DNA of 64,000 nt from Heliocidaris tuberculata (Eukaryota > Echinodermata > Echinoidea > Camarodonta > Echinometridae): the NCBI GenBank assembly GCA_025618425.1, contig CM046841.1, forward strand, positions 7,039,068-7,103,067, read 5' to 3'. Positions 45,093 to 57,608 of the stretch are shown here, in pieces (the stretch's first letter is position 1; every line of letters starts with the position of its first letter). The notes under the pieces were generated by a model. The model had not been told where the DNA came from. It searched no databases and saw nothing but the letters and a program-made list of their open reading frames with translations. A program made the translations under genes and the position numbers.

Positions 45093-45507
45093 GGTATTGC
45101 TAATCAATCACGTTTTCTTGCAAAATTTGTAAAAATGAGAGTAAGCCGCCATATGTACAGGTTTTAGCCTTTGATCAAGGCGCGTGAGTTGCCTCTTTCA
45201 TCGCTGGCGAAACATATATATAAAAATAGTGTAGTTTTAGTTTAGTTTAGTCCCGGAGTTTAGTTTATTTATTTGTCTTTCTTCCAGTAATAAGTAACAA
45301 AAAAGTAACAAACTTTTTTGTTCCAAAAACACTTTTCTTCAACAATAGTATCAATAACAACCGTAGCACTTCGGCTCTACAAGTGTAACAAAATAATCAA
45401 TATATGATCATAATTATGATGAAACATGTACATGTTTAAATAAGATAGGGCAACAACATTTCGAGAAAGACAAACGACGAGACATTAATGAAGCACAGCT
45501 TGTATGA

Positions 45508-45912
45508 TAAGGTCCCCGAGGGGGGGGGGGGGTACTCAGATTATAATCGGACGGGGGTGTGCGGCTGAGAACTCCAGACCCATACCCACATCCAAGGGTC
45601 CTTTTGCTGTAAATAGGCACCCATGTCTAAGGATTTTTTGTGAAAAATAGACCCATGTCTAAGGATTTCCCGGACAAATGAGGGAGAAAAGAGAGGAATG
45701 AAACAGATGATAAGAGCCGGGATAAGAGACCCATGTCTAAGGATTTTTGGGGGAAAAATGGGACCCATGTCTAAGGATCTTTTTAATGAAAACGGGACCC
45801 ATGTCTAAGGATCTTTCTTCAAAAAGTCACCCTTCCCAGCGGCACATCCCCGTATACCCAACATACGTGAGTACCCCCCCCCCCCCCCCCCCCGGGATAA
45901 GGTCCCTCGGGA
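45508..45912. mobile_element. Element bounded by poly-G/poly-C with iterated module
   Basis: Left GATAAGGTCCCCGAGG + poly-G + TACTCA mirrors right GAGTA + poly-C + GGGATAAGGTCCCTCGG. Inside, ACCCATGTCTAAGGATTTTT-like units occur five times between 45629 and 45812, with variable 15-30-nt spacers. Open frames here come from the iteration and are not genes. Confidence 0.6.
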
Positions 45913-46258
45913 ATAAAGAAATATTTTGAGAAAAAAAACATGTTAACAACAAATGCACAATATTACATGTACAATGGAAGTAAGGAGTTGTTTTGTTTGT
46001 TTGTTTGTTTTTACATCACAAGACGAGGACAGGAGTGAAAGGAGGGGAGGGAAAGGAAATTGATAGAGAAGGAGAAAGAGAGGAAAGAAGAGGAAGAGAA
46101 GATAAATATATAACAAAAACAAATACATCTCACCAGACAAAAACGTAACAAGAAGACAGCTGGCTTTCATGAAAATAAAAATATGAATCGTAAAAAAAAA
46201 AATTTTTTTAAACGGAACTGACATAAAGGTATATGCATTTCTAATGTATCACATAGTA

Positions 46259-46402
46259 CAGGGCCCCGTTGCATAAAACTTACCATTAACGGTAACTTTG
46301 CCATCAATGGTAACTCCCATGGAAACCTTGATCTTGATTGGCTGTTGAGTGATGTTACCATGGTAGTTATCATTGATAGCAGAGTTACCATTAATGGTAA
46401 TA
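46259..46402. mobile_element. MITE with GGGCCCCGTTGCATAAAA end
   Basis: Begins CAGGGCCCCGTTGCATAAAAC and contains several TTACCATTAAcGGTAA-like palindromes. The right end is less clear. GGGCCC-GTTGCATAAAA ends mark a common MITE class in marine invertebrates; the foldback at 47504-47650 has a similar terminus. Confidence 0.55.
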
Positions 46403-46689
46403 GGCCAGGAGCCTGTCCCGAAATAGTCACCCCATTTTACCCATAAGATTTGACCCCGTAAAGTTACTTAGACCATCTAAGTCATTGACAAAAAGGTTGT
46501 CAGCCTGACCGTAGCTGCCGGGTTAAGCCCCCAGAGCCCCCAAAAGGGACCCCAAAGTCGGGTCGATTTCACCCCATCTCACCCATGCACCAAACTTGTT
46601 TGATGCTTGCATCCTTGCACGCGGGTTAAGTGTAATCCTGAAGCCTGTCTTGTGGCATAACTATGGATTTCATTATTTCTCTTGAAACG

Positions 46690-47270
46690 TTTGGCTAGTG
46701 CTAGTGGGAGGTCACCTGCATTAAAATCATACATAAAGACCCTAACTGCATAAAATAGATATCTTCCACTTTTAGGATTTTATGTTGATAAAAAAGAGCA
46801 TTAGTGTGAGCACGAAAATGAGCATTACAAATTATTCTTATAACTCTTTTTTGAATCAAAAATGATTTTTCGATTTGCGATTTTGAAGAATTACCCCAAG
46901 CTAACATACCATAATTGATATACGGAATAATTAAAGTCGAATACAGGATGAACAATATTTCTTTTGAAATAACTGTTTTCAGTTTATATATATAGCTCCA
47001 GTATTTCGTGATAACACGTGACATTTTGTAATGCCGACTGAAAAATTGCTCTAGGAATATCATTCAGCGAGACTAAACTGGCTCACTGTTAGCTAACTTC
47101 TGTAACAAAATATTAGGATTAACAGTATTGAATGCCTTGGAGTAATAAAAAGAACTACCAAATGTGTACATGCGGTTATCCAATGCAGTAGAAAATTTAT
47201 CAATAAAGTGAAATATAGCATGTGTTCTTTTCACGAAAACCAAAAGCACAACTCATGCTAGTTACTATAC
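46690..47270 (-). pseudogene. 5'- and 3'-truncated LINE reverse transcriptase
   Basis: The minus strand gives YYSKAFNTVNPNILLQKL (motif A, with Asp replaced by Asn) and, in another frame, KEILFILYSTLIIPYINYGMLAWG and KRVIRIICNAHFRAHTNALF, the region after the catalytic core. Motif B and the FADD core are missing between the two blocks, so the copy has an internal deletion and frameshifts. Related in style to the intact LINE at 26-30 kb but clearly diverged. Confidence 0.75.
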
Positions 47271-47503
47271 TAGTATTTATTGGCGTGCATGAGAATGAAA
47301 CCCAGCAAACATTAGTTGATAATCTTATTCATAATTGCCAGCCTGTTCAAAATATCTTGAAAGTAATCATATTTGATTACTAAGTAAGGAGAACAATCTC
47401 GGCAAAGTTGCCAATTTCTTCCCTTATCATGCTTATGACATTATCCCATGGGCTGCCATTTTGATTGTATAGTGATGTCAGAGTATTACATGTCCACTGA
47501 CCT

Positions 47504-47650
47504 GGGCCCTTTTGGATAGAAAGTTGCGATTAAACACAACTCAAAAAATTAAATGCAAGTCCCAAATATGCGATCCTGATTGGTTGAAAATCAAGTTGCG
47601 TTTCATTTTTTGAGTTGCGTTTAATCGCAACTTTTTATGCAAGAGGGCCC
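47504..47650. mobile_element. Foldback MITE with GGGCCCTTTT ends
   Basis: Arms pair from GGGCCCTTTTGGATAGAAAG with CTTTTTATGCAAGAGGGCCC and continue through GTTGCGATTAAACACAACTC. Loop about 40 nt with GATTGGTTGA. A hairpin-forming MITE. Confidence 0.75.
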
Positions 47651-47870
47651 TGATGGAGTTGCATAATGAATGGCTATTGTACAACGAAAGCCACCGATGA
47701 AAACAGCAGCCATCTTCTTTTCCCAGCATCTCGCACAGGTGATTTCTGTGAGCAATTCTATACATGTCTTTGACAATATTAAATAATTTGGTGATCTTTA
47801 TGTGACCAAGCAACAATGAATGTCATCCACAATGTAGTGCTGTGAAACAGCTAAAACAGATATCTTGTTT

Positions 47871-48084
47871 CAATAGACCTGTTCACAAAGTTATTCAAAT
47901 TTATGGATGTTTCTTTCCTGTTATTAATCAGTTAATGAATAAACCACAATACTTGGAATCCAGTTTGCATACATTAGTTGTTGCTATGTCTGACAAGCCT
48001 CTGACAAGCTTTCAGGTTGTCAATAACAACGTTTGTTTTAAAAGTATGCATAAAATTTGAATATATTTGTGAACAGGTCTATTG
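47871..48084. mobile_element. CAATAGACC MITE, copy 1
   Basis: Ends CAATAGACCTGTTCACAAA and TTTGTGAACAGGTCTATTG are exact inverted repeats. Internal GGAATCCAGTTTGCATACAT and TTGTTGCTATGTC are shared in the same sense with ATGCAAACTGGATTCC-type sequence (reversed) at 61501-61726. Confidence 0.75.
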
Positions 48085-49384
48085 GTTATGAGAGAATACG
48101 AATCTGTTCATCTGAACGGAATCTATTATAGTAAAAATTATCTATTATGAGAAAATCCAATGTCCTGCACAAGTGAGTGTCCTGCAATGTAGCTAGTATG
48201 CAGGTCAGTGGGTATCTCAAAATTGTACTACTCTGCAGTTAATGAAAATGGCAGCCCCCCCCCCCCCCCCCCCATGCAAGGATATTTTGCTAGGAAACTG
48301 CAAACTTTGTAGAGATTGTTCACAGAAGTAATTTTAAGATATTTTTAAACAGGCTGACAATTTCCACATGATTATCAGATAATTTTTGTTGGCTTTTATT
48401 CTCCTTTAAGAGCAAGAACAAAATTTGCATAACAGAATATAATTCAAAAGACAAGTTTGTTATGATTTAAATTGACAAAGCAATTGGTATGTAAACATAG
48501 CAAAGGAAAACATGAGCTCACTCATGGAATGTATGAATGCAACACTTTCCGTAAGTATCAGCTGTTATGCCTATCATGACTGTTGATCAGCTTACATCAA
48601 TAGAATTACAGATGCGATTTAACTAACAATTAAAAGCAGTATTCTTAAAAGATTATTGGAAAAAAATACTCTAAATGAATTTGACATGCTTCAATCTGAT
48701 GCAAGTTTATACTTTTCATTGATAAACAACCAAAGTATCATTTTATTTATGGCAAGGGGTCTTAAAGCTATACACGCATCCCGCAAATACACGCAATGCG
48801 ACGCTATCAATATGCGCCAAATTTCTTCTGTGACTTAGCAACGAGAATATCATTTTTTTAAAGAAATGAGTAATTTCCCTTTATTTTTGTGATATTATCA
48901 CTATTTGGAAATCGGGTGAAATTTACATCATTAACTTCAATATCAAAATCTAATAATTACGTGTGCGTAGCTTTAGGACCCTTTCCATTTTGTCAAACGA
49001 AATTTGACACCGGCATCGTCATCGACTTGAAATGAATGTTACTGACATTAGTCCATCGTAATTTTTTTCAGCGATTTAACTTCAGAATATGTAGAACCAA
49101 GATTTGCAAAGAAATTTGCATATACCCCTGAATAAAATGACTTTTTAGCGGCTGGAAACAAAGTGCGTAGCTTTAGGTCCCCCATCCTAATACCAAAGAC
49201 GGTAGATGTTATTATATTTAAAGAACAGTGATAAGATAGGAAAGAAGACTTGGACAGTGGTGGCATACGTACACCAAGGTAAACAAACCAAACGTTAATT
49301 ACTTCTTGATCTTGAAGATTGTTATGTCACATGACTTCATGATGAAGAAAACCAAAATCGGCATAAAAATAGATTGGGTACTAC

Positions 49385-49670
49385 AAACAGATTGGATGAC
49401 AGTTTCCGCGCATCACTTGCAGCATTGTGACGTCACAAAACTTCTAGACACCTGTTACTAGTATTTGCAATACTGCAAGATGATTGGATGAAAGTTTCTG
49501 CACGTTACTTGCAACATTGTGACGTCATGCGACGTAATGATGGGTCGGTTACTGTAATGCAAGCTGATTGGATAAAAGTTTCCGCAAGCCACTCCAGCAT
49601 TGTGACGTCATGCGTCTGCCAGATGGATGATGGATTGATTACTGCAAACTAATTGGAAGAAACATTTGCA
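49385..49670. promoter_or_regulatory. Tandem repeat with three CRE sites
   Basis: Units of about 83-92 bp share GATTGGATGAAAGTTTC then CATTGTGACGTCA. Full TGACGTCA sites fall at 49428-49435, 49520-49527 and 49603-49610, each preceded some 35-40 bp upstream by ATTGG (an inverted CCAAT box). A fourth, CRE-less unit lies near 49640-49670. Regulatory function is inference. Confidence 0.45.
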
Positions 49671-50927
49671 TGCGGGGCTCAAATAATCGGTGTCAAATTT
49701 CTCGAATACTAGTTTAATGAACAAAGTGTTAATATAAGGTTTTCTCTTCCAACGATATAACAATAATAGTAATGAGACTTCAGAATTTTGCAATGTATTT
49801 TGAAGGGGGAAAAATCCTTCTTAAGAAAGCAATTAGAGCAAAGTCATTAATACAAATCCATTACCATATTAATTTTATTCATCACTTTTCTGGCATACAA
49901 ATATTTATCGATATATCTAATTCTAACAGTACTCCCCCTTCCTTAAAATACATTTAAAACAAAACAAAACTCATGCTACAATTATACATATATTATTTGT
50001 TACCTTATCACTCTCGTCATTGAATCTAACTTGCTCTAATCTCGTTCATTCAATATTAGCATGATGAGTCTTAAAAAATAAAACAATTAAAAAACTTTAA
50101 AAAGTACACACCCGAGGACATGATTTCCGATCGTTCATCATTCATACATCAAGGTCGTCGGAGTGAAATGTTTGCAAGGAACTGGTACGCTCGGAAAGGG
50201 GGACGGAATACATGCATGGAGGGGGCCCCTGATATTTTATAGAAATAAACTATGTTATCAGATTCACAGAGGGTCTCTGTAACTTTGTTAAAGTAAAGAA
50301 GTTTTACCTTAGACCTCCACCTCATTTTCTGTTAACATTCTAAACCATTTTCCATCCATCCTCTGTAATTTAATAATATTCATATCGCTAGTCTCCATCT
50401 ATATGTCATGTAGTTATATTTATCAGGGGCTCTATAATTGCCTCTCGGTTTCCGCCCTGAAAACACGACCCATGAAAACCACCCGCACATCAATAACGCC
50501 CTCTTTGGCACTGAACATGACCGAGTCGTCAGTGGACAGACTACACACCTGAAAATCATTAGCAAATGATTCTAGTTCTCCAGATAATCGGCATAACCTG
50601 TTTGGCTACGTACATTGTCGTGTTCAATCAACCTAGTCGGTATTTCAATATAAAATCACTCAGGACCAAAGTGTCTATATTCTGCTTTCTTATTTATATT
50701 TTTACCTTATTTACCGTTGTATATACTAGAAAATCAGCACAAAGATATAATCAAAGATATAAGACACTGGTCAGGAAAATATATTTGTTGTTCACACAAC
50801 GAGGACATAATTTTTAGATTACTTCTGCGTGACTAAAAGCATCCAGTTGCTTGTCAACTCTGGTGTCTTTTCTTTCTTTTATTCTTTTTTCCCCCCTGAG
50901 TGACAGCAATAACCGAAGTCAATAATA

Positions 50928-52085
50928 ATGTCGGAAGAAAAGGATCTTCAACAAAGTTTTGATGCGACCCCGAGGAATGATATCACAGACAAGGATCGAT
51001 CAGACATGGCTTTGGACTCGGCGATGGAGAGGACATCCTCCTCGACAGCGACGTCGATGTCAGCAACTCAAGTGTCCGAAGAAAGAAACAATAATCTAAA
51101 AATAGAAAAAGAAGCCTGTAACTCTTCCTACCAGGGTGAATCGAGCCTTCAGCATGTTGGAAGTGAAAAAGGAGTTGAGAGTAAAGCGAATGGGAAGGGA
51201 GGTAACATCGGTTCACCATCAAATTTGGATAAGGATGTGGAAAAACAAGAGGATATTGTCCTGGACCACAATTCGAAGCCCGTATCCGAGGACATTAAAT
51301 GGGATGTCACAGGTAACCATGGTGATAAAGAGAGAAAAGAAAGCAATGATCAGGTGACAACAGACCAAGAGCCCGTCTCTAAAGATGAGATGAGCAAAGG
51401 TACTGCATTGACTGGAAATGGAATGAAACAAAGAAGGACTGCCTTGACTCTCCCCATAGGCAACAATCTTGGAGGGAATAACGTGAAAAAGAAACGATCG
51501 AACTCGAATAAAGGCACCACAAGAAATACAAGAGATGGTACACAGAGTAGAAATAATTTTAGAGATAGTAGGAAACAAGATAAAGAATATACTAAAAGCC
51601 ATTCCCAATCAAACGAAGAGTGTGCAGGGGAAGTGACAGCCAGTGATTTACCTGCAGAACGAAAGGAACCTGAACCGTCGAAGGAAAACAAGGATGGTCC
51701 AAATGATAAAAATTCAGAAAAAAAGATCGTAGATGACATTTTGAGCAATGAAACGTCAACGGATCAAGGGATCGTAAAATTAGACAGTGATGGAACTGAA
51801 CGGAACGATGCAAGCTCGGAACGGAATTCCGTCCTTGTAGCTGGAACAGAACCAAGCACACCCGAATCTCCTCAACTGAACGAAAACAGACCTGAGAGCC
51901 ATCACGCTGATTCTCAGTCTCGTTTATCAGAACGTGACGTTATTACTTCACAGTCACACACAGGACGTGACGGTGTGTCACCCGTATCTCCAAGACGAAA
52001 CATCGGAAGCCGACAAACAGGGCGAGGTGGAGACCGTGCACATAGTAGACAATTGGTATCGTCAAGACGACTTTATAGACATTCG
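50928..52085 (+). CDS. Disordered acidic/Ser-rich protein exon
   Basis: Open for 386 codons from ATG 50928, then a consensus GTAAGT donor at 52086; the few extra codons beyond it are intron. Composition is rich in Ser, Asp, Glu, Asn, Lys and Arg with few hydrophobics, no signal peptide and no membrane segment, so it should be disordered. A basic Asn/Arg stretch (KKKRSNSNKGTTRNTRD) sits near the middle; the end is Arg/Ser-rich (SPRRNIGSRQTGRGG). Family not recognised. The exon ends in phase 0 and could join 60042-60242, whose frame is open from a phase-0 acceptor; NOMPC-type channels do have disordered N-termini, so one gene is possible but unproved. Confidence 0.7.
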
Positions 52086-53728
52086 GTAAGTCAGTCTGCA
52101 AACTCAACTCAATTTACAATTATCAGAGTTACATGATTCAAAATTGAATTGTAATAATTATATACATTTACATACATGTATTCATAATAGATTAAAAATA
52201 TAGTCATTTGGCCTTGAAAGGGTCATAAAAGATGTTTCCGCCTGCTGAAACATGTTAAAGATAAAGCTGAGCTCCAGTCATGCGATTACATTATGAAAGA
52301 AATTGTCTCTAATATTCATCATGTCTACATAAGAATTTGTGTAATATGAGCTTTCGGAATCATCAAAATGACAAAAAACTGACTCATTCCTACTGAAATT
52401 CACATGCACAACACATAGCAATTAGTATTATGGAACTGCACACACATGTGGCATGAATGTTCGGCCCGAACACTTGAGCTATTTCTCATTATATTTTGAA
52501 TATAAGAGCAGAATAATCCCTTTCAGGAGACATTTCTACATGATGTTCTTTCAAACTGACAACAACAAAAAAAAAAAAAAAAAAAAAAAAGGAATAAGAA
52601 AGCTCACAAAATATTTGTCACCTTTCACAGGACTTAACTTTTTCTTTATACTAACTTTATGGACTCCAAACAAATTGCTTTGGGGAAAAGTATCAATCGT
52701 AACTATACTGAAAATATCAATTAAAGTTGTAGGTTTGGTTTTGGTTCTAAGCATTAATTGCATAAAGCACAATTTTATTAACAACCACTTTCAAAAAGCT
52801 TGAGATTGCACACGCTCATAGTAACCAATTACAGACTTAACCATCTGTATAGTTTATTGCACACAATGTAACTCGACCTTGACAATATTGGGAAGAAAAT
52901 GGTAATATAAATTAGTTATAAAAGATCTAGATTATAATTACATCAAGTATTTCTCCTATAGGAGAAAAACTACCAACTGAAACTATAACTGAGGCAGCGC
53001 ACACCTTTTGATCAGCATGATCAGAGAGATCCGAATCGGGGAGATCCGATCAGACTGCATCATATTTCCTCGTTTTGCAGCTAACTTTACCCTGTATGAC
53101 TGAAAACAATTATGTTATCCATTTATTCAAATATATAAATTATATGACGATTTTTGGCCTCAGTCAGCCCTTTACACTTTCAACCTTTCATGATCATGGA
53201 AAATTGGTAATAACATTCGCTAGTAATTGGTCTTCCTCTAAAAAGTACATATTGGTGTAGTCGGACATTTTGTTAACTAATCAGTTAATCTATATAATTA
53301 TTAGTTTATGTATTCATATATTTATTCATTTATTCATTCATTTTTTAAAAAATTTATCTATCTTTTCATTTATTTATTTATTCATTTGGATGAATAGCTA
53401 CATCGACGTGATCAAGAATTATTGACATTATGTGACTGTGCATGTGTAATAAACGGATGAAAGGAACGTACCGGTATAAATTAAAAGGACATAATCCTTG
53501 TTTTTTTATGGGATATACAATTTTAACAAACATCAGTTATGCAAGATCGTCATGGAATATGATTATTGATATCATAAATGTATTGTTTTAACAATGAATA
53601 TGAATTATGATCAGTAGTAGAGTAGAGTCTACGATGCCATCATCAAACTATGATGCGTGTAAATGTGGAGGGACTGAATCATCGGGATCATTGTCCCCAA
53701 AATAGCATTTCAGTTATAGAGACCGCTT

Positions 53729-53762
<34 letters not shown>

Positions 53763-54703
53763 TTATTTTAATGGCATTGTGTTTGTGAAATGTGAATAAT
53801 ATGTCCAGCTGTATGAAATCATCCTAGTTATTCGGCAATTTCATAAAGGATGTAGTTTACCTTTAAGCTCATGATTCCATGACGCAATTGACGGATGAAA
53901 TCCCTCCTAACAATCCAATGATATCTATAAAGTGAATTTGTAATTATAGCAAAGTAGCGTGTAATGGCAATTAGTGCGCATGATATCACATCGATCCACG
54001 AGTGAACTTCGAGTAAAGTTTTCGAATGGAATCAATGGTATATGCATAAATTGATCAATAAGAAGGCGTAAAACTGATATTAATTTTGGTTTGATCGGTG
54101 GGAATGTCCTTTAGACAATATTGAATAAGATACAAGCAGGGCTACGTTATAGGGGAAGCCAGGATTGCCCCTCCCCCTCTTTTTTTTAAATTTTTATATA
54201 TATCACACTGGGTGGCAATATTTAACGGTGCATGATCAGCCAACCAAATTGTTTGTTTCAACTACGTACCCCTCCCTAACACCTAACTACTATGACGCCG
54301 CCCCGGATCATGGGGATACGCCAGCCAATGAGAGTGTACAGCATTGTGAATGAAGTGAACACGAATGGGAGATCTGTCAGCTGCTCAGGTAGATTGTTAC
54401 AAAAATCGTAAATTAGGCCTATTCCTTAATCAAGCATTCAAGCATAAGTACATGTTATTGAGATTTCATGAAAGGTTGTTACAAAAAGGAATAGGGAAAA
54501 TATAATATTAGGCAAAGTATTTTAATTCTAACCCCCCCCCAAAAAAAAAAAAAAAACAAAACAAAACAAAACAAAACAAATTAAACAAAAAACAACAACA
54601 AAACAAAACCAAAAAAACAACAACAACAAAAAAAAACAAAATATTATTCAAAATAATTATAGAAACAAATACTATGTAAATTGGAAATTTGTTTGTTTTT
54701 CTT

Positions 54704-54898
54704 CACTCTAAAAATAAAATTGTTAAATCACCATTTAAAAGGGCCAAGAAGTGACCACTTTTTCAATAGGGTAGATTAACACTTTTGACATTATAAAGGC
54801 CGAATACAGCAGGTTAAAGAGTTAATCTACCATTTTGAAAAAGCGGTCTCTCCTCGGCCCTTTGAAATGGTGATTTAACCTCTTTCGTTGTTAGAGTG
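54704..54898. mobile_element. Foldback MITE with CACTCTAA ends
   Basis: Arms of about 75 bp: CACTCTAAAAATAAAATTGTTAAATCACC at the left pairs with GGTGATTTAACCTCTTTCGTTGTTAGAGTG at the right, and the inner parts TAGATTAAC / GTTAATCTA pair as well. Loop about 40 nt. Confidence 0.75.
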
Positions 54899-57339
54899 TT
54901 CCTATATGGAATATATATATACACACACCAATGCTATCCTTATGTTGAATATATGACTCTACGTCTCGGATTTTTTCTGTATGTTTTTTTTTTCGGAGAC
55001 GAATTCCCCTAATGTAGGTAAGTTTGTTAACCAAATAATTCGTGTTAAACTGTAAGATAGCGATCATCTCTGACAAATTAAAAGCTCAAACAACGTGCCT
55101 ATATCAATCAATACAGACGGTGAGACGCCATGGAGAAAGGACAAGGACAGATTTAATTAGATTAGCGCCATCTACCGGTATGAGTGAGGGCTACGAGATA
55201 CCAAATGCTGACATCCATCAACATAAAAAAAAAAAAAAAAAAAAAAAATAAGACGGACAAGTGACGCTATCATTACTTTGGAAAACCAATACCGAATACA
55301 GAAGTTGCTATACTTTCGGAAAGATTGTTCTTTCAAAATGTGAGAATAAGTAGGGAAATATTCCGTTTTAATCTGACTTTGAACTTTAAAGTAAAATAAT
55401 GATGAGGCGTACAGGACTGGTGTCTGCAAGGCAAGATCTTTTAATTCTTATGCCAGATGCCATTTCGTTTGCGTTATTACCTGCGCTTACTGTAATTCAA
55501 CGCAAAGTTTGAACTCTTTTATTCTCTATATCACTCTTACCATGCTCACATGCTACGTCAGAGACCGCGTCATTCGTTGATACAGTACGTCAGCTGCAGA
55601 ATGTCCCCTTGTGTGCAACATCAGGCCTCATTGATTAACTGAACTACAATTTTGTAGAAAATTGAAGCGATGTAAATACTGTACAAGTAATTAACATCTG
55701 TTCGGGAAGTCTAGCCTTTTACATATCATTCATGTCATTTTTGATTTGGCGATGTGAGTGGTTCCAATTATACTTTGAAATGTCAGGGTCTCTTTGTTAG
55801 CAATGATCATGATAATATATTCTTGGTTTGTTTCAAACAACGTTAGTGTTTCAATCTACCACATGTTAGACACCGCCTCGCTCCTTTGTCATAGCAATAA
55901 ATGATAATTTTTTCGTATATTGATGACGCTGTAACCTGGACGCAAAACCATCCTCTACCCATACACCGGTGATGTTCGATAATTCAATTTTTATTAAAAA
56001 ATTACGCGCGTATCAAAAAGCGATTTGACACGAATCCCGGTATAACATGTCTAATCGAGAAGGTATAATTCAGGGGCACCGCCTGACGCTCTGGTCGTGC
56101 CCTAACATATCTTACATAAGTAATCCGTAATTTATCCATTATAATTCGATTTTGGATTGTGATTAATTCCCTTTAATCTCATCCTGAAATCCCTGATATT
56201 AAAGGGAATATGTCAAATTTGCGAAATAAATAAAAGTTGAAAAAGAGTGAACAAATGCAATATAGGAGAATTGCATGTATAAAGCCTAAAAGCCGTACTT
56301 GAATATCATGAATCAATAGCATACATTCCGATAAACACTTTAGAAAAGTAACTTCTACAGTTATAAAAAAAAAATCTTGATTTTTTTTCTTCAGACATAA
56401 CATCATGAAATCATCTTCTTTTTTGTTCCCGTGATAGATTGTATCTTAAAAAAAAAAAAAAAAAAAAAAATCCCCAGAACAATACTGGTCAGGCCATTCA
56501 CATATTACGACTGTCCTGAACATGTTAAGATCATGACGGCAAATTAAAAAAAAAAAAAATTACAATTGAAATTCATTTCCAGATTCGAAGAATCGTTTAT
56601 AAATAGAAAGATTAAATGCCTTCAGATAATAATTATAAAAATAATTAATATTCATAGAGGAAATATTTTACCTGAATATTCTTCGAATTCAAAAGATAGG
56701 GCAGTCATTTAGATAGACATACCACCAGTTTATAATTAGTCGCAGTGAAAAATGTGCATTTGAATTAATTTAATAGGGAGAAAGGAAATATTTTTAATTA
56801 AAATCATATTTTGTGGTTTCGTTACATTCAATTATTGCATAATACAGCTCCACTGAAGGCAAGTTTAACATTACGTCATCAATTAGTATACTAAAACCAT
56901 CTCCAGACTTGTGAGTCCAGCTGCATCCATCGACTTTATAGCACCGGCTTTTCTTCTCGTTTCCATGGTTACGCGCAAGCCGTCTGCCTGATTGGTAGTC
57001 GTGTATAGTCATACGTGACGTAGCGAGCGAAAGACTCATTAAATCTTAATTACCTCTCTCCCTTGTGACTGTCATTATAGTGTTTACTTGTTAATTAAAG
57101 TACCGTCTGAATGGCCGCAGCAAACACTTCTGATTATATTTGCTTTGTAATGTTTTTTGTTTACGTCCGAGGCAAAACGGTGGCCAAGAATGAGAGTTAT
57201 TATCCCAGTAATGCGTAATTTATTCACCAATCTGTTCCGATAAAACTATTGCCTCATATTTTCACACTCTCTTTCCCTATCAGCGGCCTGACCGTAATTC
57301 TGCTTCAAGTCTTTATGTTTAATGTTTATCTCTCTTTAT

Positions 57340-57471
57340 CTTTAACACCCCCCCCCCCACCACCACCACCACCACCAGTGGCTCTTTTTGACTAAAATAC
57401 CTTCCTCTCTTTTTCATTTATTTTTCCGTTCGTATTCAGTTTCCTAATATATATTAATTAATCAACGAGTT

Positions 57472-57522
<51 letters not shown>

Positions 57523-57608
57523 CTGTCTGTCTGTGTCTGTCTCTCTGTTTGTCTGACTGTCTCTGTCTGTCTGTCTGTCTGTATGTCTGTCTGTCTGTCT
57601 CTCTCTCA
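57340..57608. repeat. Microsatellites (CCA)n, (TC)n, (TCTG)n
   Basis: Poly-C and CCA repeats at 57349-57378, TC at about 57475-57517, then TCTG-type repeats to about 57608. Confidence 0.9.

Larger units (their letters stand above)
45093..46689. other. Intergenic: two small repeat elements
   Basis: Holds the poly-G/C-bounded element (45508-45912), an AAG-rich purine stretch at about 46.03-46.10 kb and a MITE (46259-46402). No gene seen; the CAAAC microsatellite near 45.98-46.01 kb is simple repeat. Confidence 0.5.
47651..50927. other. Intergenic: MITE and CRE-bearing tandem repeat
   Basis: Holds the CAATAGACC element (47871-48084), a poly-C run near 48.26 kb, a repeated GTGCGTAGCTTTAGG word (48963, 49162), and CRE repeats at 49.38-49.67 kb. 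No gene supported. The last few hundred bases before 50928 may be 5' UTR or promoter of the plus-strand gene. Confidence 0.5.

Noticed and set aside
45541..45929. ORFs with repeated Pro-Met-Ser-Lys-Asp
   Set aside because: Produced by the iterated ACCCATGTCTAAGGAT units; open in several frames.
51219..51861. Minus-strand ORFs of 60-132 codons opposite the 50928-52085 exon
   Set aside because: Shadow frames of the plus-strand exon; Ser/Phe/Leu-rich composition is what its antisense would give.
56794..57039. 81-codon minus-strand ORF with protein-like composition
   Set aside because: Isolated, no homology recognised, no flanking splice signals; left out for lack of support.
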